16,062 bases of DNA from RGIG3102 sp045633415 (lineage in GTDB: Bacteria > Bacillota > Clostridia > Oscillospirales > Ruminococcaceae): positions 1 through 16,062 of the forward strand of contig JAZQYH010000110.1 in NCBI GenBank assembly GCA_045633415.1. Direction: 5' to 3'. The notes under the pieces were generated by a model. The model did not search any database, was not told where the DNA came from, and saw only the letters and a program-made list of their open reading frames with translations. The translations under genes and the position numbers were made by a program. Shown piece after piece: positions 12,220-16,062 of this stretch; positions within the stretch are counted from its first letter, which is position 1, and each line of letters begins with the position of its first letter.

Positions 12220-14247
12220 TCAGAGTGTCAGACTTTCAAACATTTTTTCAGTTTTCTGTCTTATCATCGGATATTTTCTTAAATCAGGGCTGTCAGAAAG
12301 TATTCTGACAGCGGCATCCCTTGCGGCCTGTGTAAGTGACAAATCACTGCACAGTCCTGCAGTTTTCATAACAGGTAACCCGTGCTGGCGACTGCCAAAG
12401 AAATCACCAGGGCCTCTGTGCTCGAGGTCGTACTGGCTTACAGCAAAACCGCTGGCATTTGACACCATAAATTTCAGCCTTTCCTGAATCTGTGGGTTTT
12501 TCTTGTCAGAAACCAGTATACACCAGCTTTGCACACTGCCACGGCCTACTCGTCCACGTAACTGGTGCAGGGCAGACAGACCATAGCGCTCGGCATTTTC
12601 GATAATCATCAGTGCGGCATTAGGCACGTCTACACCTACTTCCACAACAGTGGTGGAGCAAAGTATATCTATTTCTCCCTTTGAAAAAGCTGTCATTACA
12701 CTGTCTTTTTCGCTGTTTTTCATTTTGCCGTGAAGAATACCTACTCTGGCCTGTGGCAGTAATGGGCGCACTACTTCGTTGCAGTATTTTTCCACACTTT
12801 GCAGGTCGGTCATGGTTTCGTTTTCTTCAATGGCTGGCAGAACAATATAGCACTGATAGCCGTCTTTAATATGCTGGTTGATAAAACCGAACATTCTGGC
12901 ACGTTTGTCTGTGCCTACCAGAAGAGTCTGTACAGGTTTTCTGCCTTTTGGCATTTCATCAATTACGCTTATCTGCATACCAGCATAGATAATCATTGCA
13001 AGGGTACGAGGGATAGGTGTGGCACTCATTACAAGAATGTGTGGATTTTCACCTTTCTGGTTTGCAATATTGCGCTGATTTACGCCAAAGCGGTGCTGTT
13101 CGTCAGTTATAAACAGTGCCATATTTTTAAACTGCACCTTGTCGCTTAAAACAGAGTGTGTGCCTATAAGTATGGATATTTCGCCACTTTCCAGCTGTGC
13201 AAGTACCTCACGGCGCTCTTTTGCTTTCAGCCCGGCTGTCAGCAAGCCTACTTTCACGCCGAAAGGCTCCAGCATTTTCTTCACGTTGGCGTAATGCTGG
13301 TTTGCCAGAATTTCAGTTGGTGCCATCATACAGCTTTGGTAGCCGTTTTTATGCATACAGTACATTGCGCTGATTGCCACCAGTGTTTTACCGCTGCCTA
13401 CATCACCTTGAACAAGGCGGTTGGCACAGGTTTCACCTTTGAAATCCAGCAGAATATCCCTGATAGCTTTTATCTGGGCGTTGGTAGGGGTATATGGCAG
13501 ACTTGTGAGAAAATCATCAATGTTTACACTTTTTACAGTTACATTGGTTTTTCTTTTCTGCTGGCCGTTCATAAGATTCAGCCCCAACTGCAGACTGAAC
13601 AGTTCGTCAAAAGCCAACCTTTTTGTTGCCTGTTCCAGCTGATGATTGTTTCCAGGAAAATGTATATTTTTCAAGGCGGTATATATATCCGGCAGGTTGT
13701 TTTCCTTTAAAATTTCCTGTGGGATATGGTCAGGAATTTCCTGTATATTATTAAATGCTGACACCAACATATTGGAAATCATTTTTGCAGACAGCCCCGC
13801 TGTCAGCGGATATACTGCACGCTGTGTCAGTGGGGAATTGGCTGGGATAAATACAGGTGTGGTCATCTGTCTGTTGACCATACTGCCACCTACTTTGCCG
13901 TAGAAAATATATTCTTCGCCTGCTTCCAGCTGCTTTACAGTATATTCACTGTTGAAAAAAGTCAGTTCAAGGCGTGCAGTATCATCGGCACACAGCACTC
14001 TGAACAAAGTGCGCCCGCCTTTGATTCTTACACCACTGCCTGCCTGCAATACAGTTGCTTTTACAGCACATTGCTCGTCATATGGGGCATAAGCCACCTG
14101 ATATGGCTGGGAGTAGTCTATATATTTTCGTGGCAACAGATACAGCAAATCGCTGACGGTGAAAACACCAAGCTTGTTCAGCTGAACAGCTCTTTTTTCA
14201 CCGACACCTTTTAAATATCTGATATCCTGACCTAAAAAATCGCTCAT
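12220..14247 (-). CDS. recG: ATP-dependent DNA helicase RecG
   Basis: A 675-residue superfamily 2 helicase that remodels stalled replication forks and Holliday junctions. An N-terminal helix-hairpin-helix-like segment (YLKGVGEKRA, 11-20) leads into the wedge domain with OB fold (about 55-140). Motor motifs follow: Walker A GDVGSGKT (281-288), MAPTEILANQH (308-318), DEQH (382-385), SAT (408-410) and motif VI QLRGRVGRG (562-570). The TRG region RGPGDFFGSRQHG (611-623) couples ATP hydrolysis to fork reversal. Length is normal and the gene intact. The ribosome site AAGGG is modest. It stands alone here rather than beside rsmD-coaD or DAK-domain genes, its frequent neighbours in Firmicutes. Confidence 0.97.
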   Translation of the reverse strand: MSDFLGQDIRYLKGVGEKRAVQLNKLGVFTVSDLLYLLPRKYIDYSQPYQVAYAPYDEQCAVKATVLQAGSGVRIKGGRTLFRVLCADDTARLELTFFNSEYTVKQLEAGEEYIFYGKVGGSMVNRQMTTPVFIPANSPLTQRAVYPLTAGLSAKMISNMLVSAFNNIQEIPDHIPQEILKENNLPDIYTALKNIHFPGNNHQLEQATKRLAFDELFSLQLGLNLMNGQQKRKTNVTVKSVNIDDFLTSLPYTPTNAQIKAIRDILLDFKGETCANRLVQGDVGSGKTLVAISAMYCMHKNGYQSCMMAPTEILANQHYANVKKMLEPFGVKVGLLTAGLKAKERREVLAQLESGEISILIGTHSVLSDKVQFKNMALFITDEQHRFGVNQRNIANQKGENPHILVMSATPIPRTLAMIIYAGMQISVIDEMPKGRKPVQTLLVGTDKRARMFGFINQHIKDGYQCYIVLPAIEENETMTDLQSVEKYCNEVVRPLLPQARVGILHGKMKNSEKDSVMTAFSKGEIDILCSTTVVEVGVDVPNAALMIIENAERYGLSALHQLRGRVGRGSVQSWCILVSDKKNPQIQERLKFMVSNASGFAVSQYDLEHRGPGDFFGSRQHGLPVMKTAGLCSDLSLTQAARDAAVRILSDSPDLRKYPMIRQKTEKMFESLTL

Positions 14248-14276
14248 AATAAACCCTTAAGTAAAGTATTTAATTT

Positions 14277-14282
14277 ATTTTA
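14277..14282 (-). promoter_or_regulatory. Possible extended -10 promoter for recG
   Basis: On the minus strand TGT-TAAAAT (hexamer complement of 14277-14282) forms an extended -10, 29 bases before the start codon. No good -35 is visible. Confidence 0.4.
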
Positions 14283-14334
14283 ACACAAAACTGAAAAGAA
14301 ATATATATTATATGGTAAAAATACCTTATGGCAC

Positions 14335-14363
14335 TTTAAAATCCCATCTGGTTTTGGTATACT
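14335..14363 (+). promoter_or_regulatory. Promoter for the glutaredoxin-like gene and asparaginase
   Basis: TTTAAA (14335-14340), a 17-base spacer, and TATACT (14358-14363) preceded by TGG, an extended -10. A second TATAAT at 14369-14374 is too close to the ribosome site to be as likely. Confidence 0.65.
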
Positions 14364-14391
14364 GATTCTATAATGATATTTTGGAGAAAAT

Positions 14392-14652
14392 ATGAAAAGT
14401 ATAACTTATTTTTATCTCAGAGGATGTCCATTCTGCAAAAAGGCAGATGGTATCCTGAAAGAGCTTCTGGAAGAAAACCCAAAGTACAGCCAGCTGAAAA
14501 TCCATTACATTGAAGAAACAGAAAATATGGAATACTGTGATATGATGGCTTATTACTATGTGCCTTGCTTTTTTGTTGACGGTGTAAACCGCCACGAAGG
14601 CAAAGTGACAAAGGAAATTGTACAGAAGATTCTGGATGAAGCACTGGAATAG
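14392..14652 (+). CDS. Glutaredoxin/thioredoxin-fold protein with CPFC motif
   Basis: An 86-residue protein with the thioredoxin fold in glutaredoxin size. YFYLRGCPFCKKAD (6-19) holds the redox-active C12-P-F-C15 pair, and YVPCFFVDG (56-64) holds the cis-proline after the second beta-alpha unit, here with an extra Cys (59) directly after it. It should reduce disulfides or transfer thiols in the cytoplasm; the electron donor is unknown. The site GGAG precedes the ATG. It is first in a likely operon with the asparaginase gene 36 bases downstream, with no terminator between. It is divergent from recG. Confidence 0.87.
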   Translation: MKSITYFYLRGCPFCKKADGILKELLEENPKYSQLKIHYIEETENMEYCDMMAYYYVPCFFVDGVNRHEGKVTKEIVQKILDEALE

Positions 14653-14688
14653 TTTTTAAAAATACGGATATATAAAATGGAGGTTCTT

Positions 14689-15552
14689 ATGAACAGAATA
14701 CTGATGATTACAACAGGTGGTACACTTGCCTGTACACCAACAGAAAACGGACTTATGCCAACACTTAAAGGTCTGGATATTCTGGAATACTGTGCATACG
14801 AAGATGCAGATATCGACATCTGCGACTTTAAACTGATTGACTCATCTATCATGACAGATGATGACCGTGCAGAGCTGGCCGAAATCATCTGGGGCAACCG
14901 TGATGATTATGATGCATTTATCGTAACTCATGGTACAGACAGTATGGCATACACAGCGGCATATCTTGACTGTGCACTGCCAGGCTTTAAAAAGTCCATA
15001 ATTATTACAGGCGCACAGCTGCCACTGCCACAGGAAGGCACAGACGCCATCGACAACCTTAACCTTGCTGTTAAATCAGCTATGGAAGGTTATGTAGGCA
15101 CTTGCCTTGCAATTTACCACAGACTCATCCCTGCAAAATCTGCATCCAAAATGGAAACAGAAGGCTTCACCGCTTTTGAATCTGTAATCAAAGATTACAT
15201 TGAAGGTCAGAGAGAAGTTCCACAGGGCGAAGAAAAGCTGGTGGAAAAACCTGTGAGAAAAGTGGGGCTTATCTACATCACACCTAACCTTGATGCTGAC
15301 ACAATCAGCCATTATGCTGACTGCGACGCTGTGCTGGTGCTGGTGCTGGGTGCTGGCGGCATGCCAAAACATCAGGAAGCTGCTTTTGACCAGTTGAAAG
15401 AAAAAGGCGTGAAAGTATATATCAAGAGCCAGTGTGTATACGGCAAAGTGGAAGCTATCTACGAAGCACACTCCGGCGTAAACAAATACATCCCTGTTGT
15501 AGACACATCCATCGACTGGGCTATGTATGCAATTATGTTTGGTGTAATCTAA
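14689..15552 (+). CDS. L-asparaginase (bacterial type I/II fold)
   Basis: The start is set at ATG 14689, with GGAGG 5 bases upstream; the ATG at 14677 overlaps that site. The 287-residue enzyme hydrolyses L-asparagine to aspartate and ammonia. TTGGTLA (8-14) contains the nucleophile Thr 12, DSSIMT (51-56) the substrate-binding Ser, and HGTDSM (81-86) the second catalytic Thr 83 with Asp 84. GAQLPL (108-113) and Lys 154 are also in place. There is no signal peptide, so it is cytoplasmic. It is shorter than the usual 320-350 residues, with a compact C-terminal domain that may reflect a distinct clade. It follows a glutaredoxin-like gene and ends at a terminator. Side activity on glutamine or gluconamide-type substrates cannot be excluded. 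Confidence 0.92.
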   Translation: MNRILMITTGGTLACTPTENGLMPTLKGLDILEYCAYEDADIDICDFKLIDSSIMTDDDRAELAEIIWGNRDDYDAFIVTHGTDSMAYTAAYLDCALPGFKKSIIITGAQLPLPQEGTDAIDNLNLAVKSAMEGYVGTCLAIYHRLIPAKSASKMETEGFTAFESVIKDYIEGQREVPQGEEKLVEKPVRKVGLIYITPNLDADTISHYADCDAVLVLVLGAGGMPKHQEAAFDQLKEKGVKVYIKSQCVYGKVEAIYEAHSGVNKYIPVVDTSIDWAMYAIMFGVI

Positions 15553-15557
15553 AATAC

Positions 15558-15591
15558 AAAACAGTCTCCCTTAAAACAGGGAGGCTGTTTT
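15558..15591 (+). terminator. Rho-independent terminator after asparaginase
   Basis: A 14-bp stem with one G-U pair (15558-15571 with 15578-15591), loop of 6 bases, short T run within the stem's right arm. Confidence 0.8.
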
Positions 15592-15638
15592 CATGTAAAG
15601 AAATAAATTATAATAGTCCTATATAATACCAATATATG

Positions 15639-15668
15639 TTGACACAAGTGTTCTGACAGGAGTATACT
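15639..15668 (+). promoter_or_regulatory. Sigma-A promoter for the MATE transporter, with internal dyad
   Basis: TTGACA (15639-15644), 18-base spacer, TATACT (15663-15668). The dyad ACAC-AA-GTGT (15642-15651) overlaps the -35, and TGACA occurs twice (15640 and 15654). This could be an operator for a drug-responsive repressor; that part is inference. Confidence 0.65.
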
Positions 15669-15712
15669 TATAAAGTTATCGATTTTTAATCAATGATTTT
15701 ATGGAGTTTAAA

Positions 15713-16062
15713 ATGAAATTATCAAATAAAGAATTATTCGAGAAAGCCCCTGTAAACAAGGCTGTTGTTTCACTGGTAGTACCTACCATCATCAGCCAGC
15801 TGATTACAGTTGTTTACAATATGGCAGACACATTCTTTATCGGACAGATTGGCGACCCGAATCAGGTTGCCGCCGCTAGCCTGTGTATGCCAATGTTTCT
15901 TCTTCTCACAGGCTGTGCCAACCTTTTTGGTATTGGTGGCGCATCCCTTATCAGCCGCTGTCTTGGTACAGGAGATGAGGACAAAGCCAGACACGTTGCC
16001 GCATTCAGCATATGGACAGCCACTATAGTAGTCGCTGTATATGGCGTTATTCTCTACCTTGT
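15713..16062 (+). CDS. MATE family efflux transporter (partial, C-terminus outside window)
   Basis: The first 116 residues of a multidrug and toxin extrusion family membrane protein, which exports cationic drugs or metabolites using a sodium or proton gradient. The N-terminal cytoplasmic stretch (1-16) is followed by helix 1 (about 17-36). NMADTFFIGQIG (36-47) is the classic MATE motif after helix 1. A second helix spans about 55-77, FGIGGASLISRCLGTGD (72-88) is the conserved cytoplasmic turn, and a third helix starts at about 96. The ATG at 15713 follows GGAG; an in-frame ATG at 15701 overlaps that site. The family is about 440-460 residues, so three quarters lie outside. It has its own promoter. 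Confidence 0.93.
   Translation, partial: MKLSNKELFEKAPVNKAVVSLVVPTIISQLITVVYNMADTFFIGQIGDPNQVAAASLCMPMFLLLTGCANLFGIGGASLISRCLGTGDEDKARHVAAFSIWTATIVVAVYGVILYL

Noticed and set aside
13156..13710. Plus-strand ORF of 184 codons
   Set aside because: Antisense of recG with no ribosome site and no recognisable motif.
1..16062. CRISPR arrays, insertion sequences, phage genes, tRNA or rRNA genes, defence systems
   Set aside because: I looked for regular direct repeats, transposase or integrase motifs and tRNA-like clover structures and saw none; gene content is core chromosome.

Overview
This window looks like chromosomal DNA from an anaerobic, endospore-forming member of the Clostridia (Firmicutes). 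The evidence is a complete three-gene spoVAC-spoVAD-spoVAE operon of the clostridial type, strong Shine-Dalgarno sites (GGAGG, AGGAGG), several near-consensus sigma-A promoters, many hairpin-plus-T-run terminators, and a ferredoxin-like DUF362 protein. No species is claimed. I see no phage, insertion sequence, CRISPR array, tRNA or rRNA. Almost every gene is an ordinary core or housekeeping gene, arranged as short transcription units.

Layout from left to right. The minus strand carries a CPBP-family membrane protease followed by tadA (tRNA adenosine deaminase, cut by the left edge). The protease is divergent from a DUF362 protein with two [4Fe-4S] motifs. Then, all on the plus strand: a nitroreductase, an unknown five-helix membrane protein, and a large membrane protein with a GT-C glycosyltransferase-like layout. 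An AT-rich gap of 284 bases follows, holding an unexpectedly strong terminator. Next come the spoVA operon (export and uptake of dipicolinic acid across the inner membrane of the forespore) and a LysR-type regulator with its own terminator. That terminator is shared with a convergent short MGMT-family gene, which begins at GTG.

The right half holds ychF, an unknown single-pass membrane protein, mtnN (MTA/SAH nucleosidase) with a small BspA-like leucine-rich-repeat protein, recG on the minus strand (sharing a terminator region with the repeat protein), a divergent pair of a glutaredoxin-like gene and an L-asparaginase, and the first 116 codons of a MATE-family transporter cut by the right edge.

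The most interesting signal is not a protein. Between the membrane-protein gene at 3888-5546 (which has its own terminator) and spoVAC there is a second terminator, a perfect 13-bp stem followed by seven T. It has no gene in front of it, but two pyrimidine-rich anti-Shine-Dalgarno-like tracts precede it. This could be a small regulatory RNA, or a conditional terminator in the spoVA leader. Secondary points are several start-codon corrections, likely operator dyads at the lysR and MATE promoters, a paired leader structure before ychF, and two conserved-looking proteins of unknown function.
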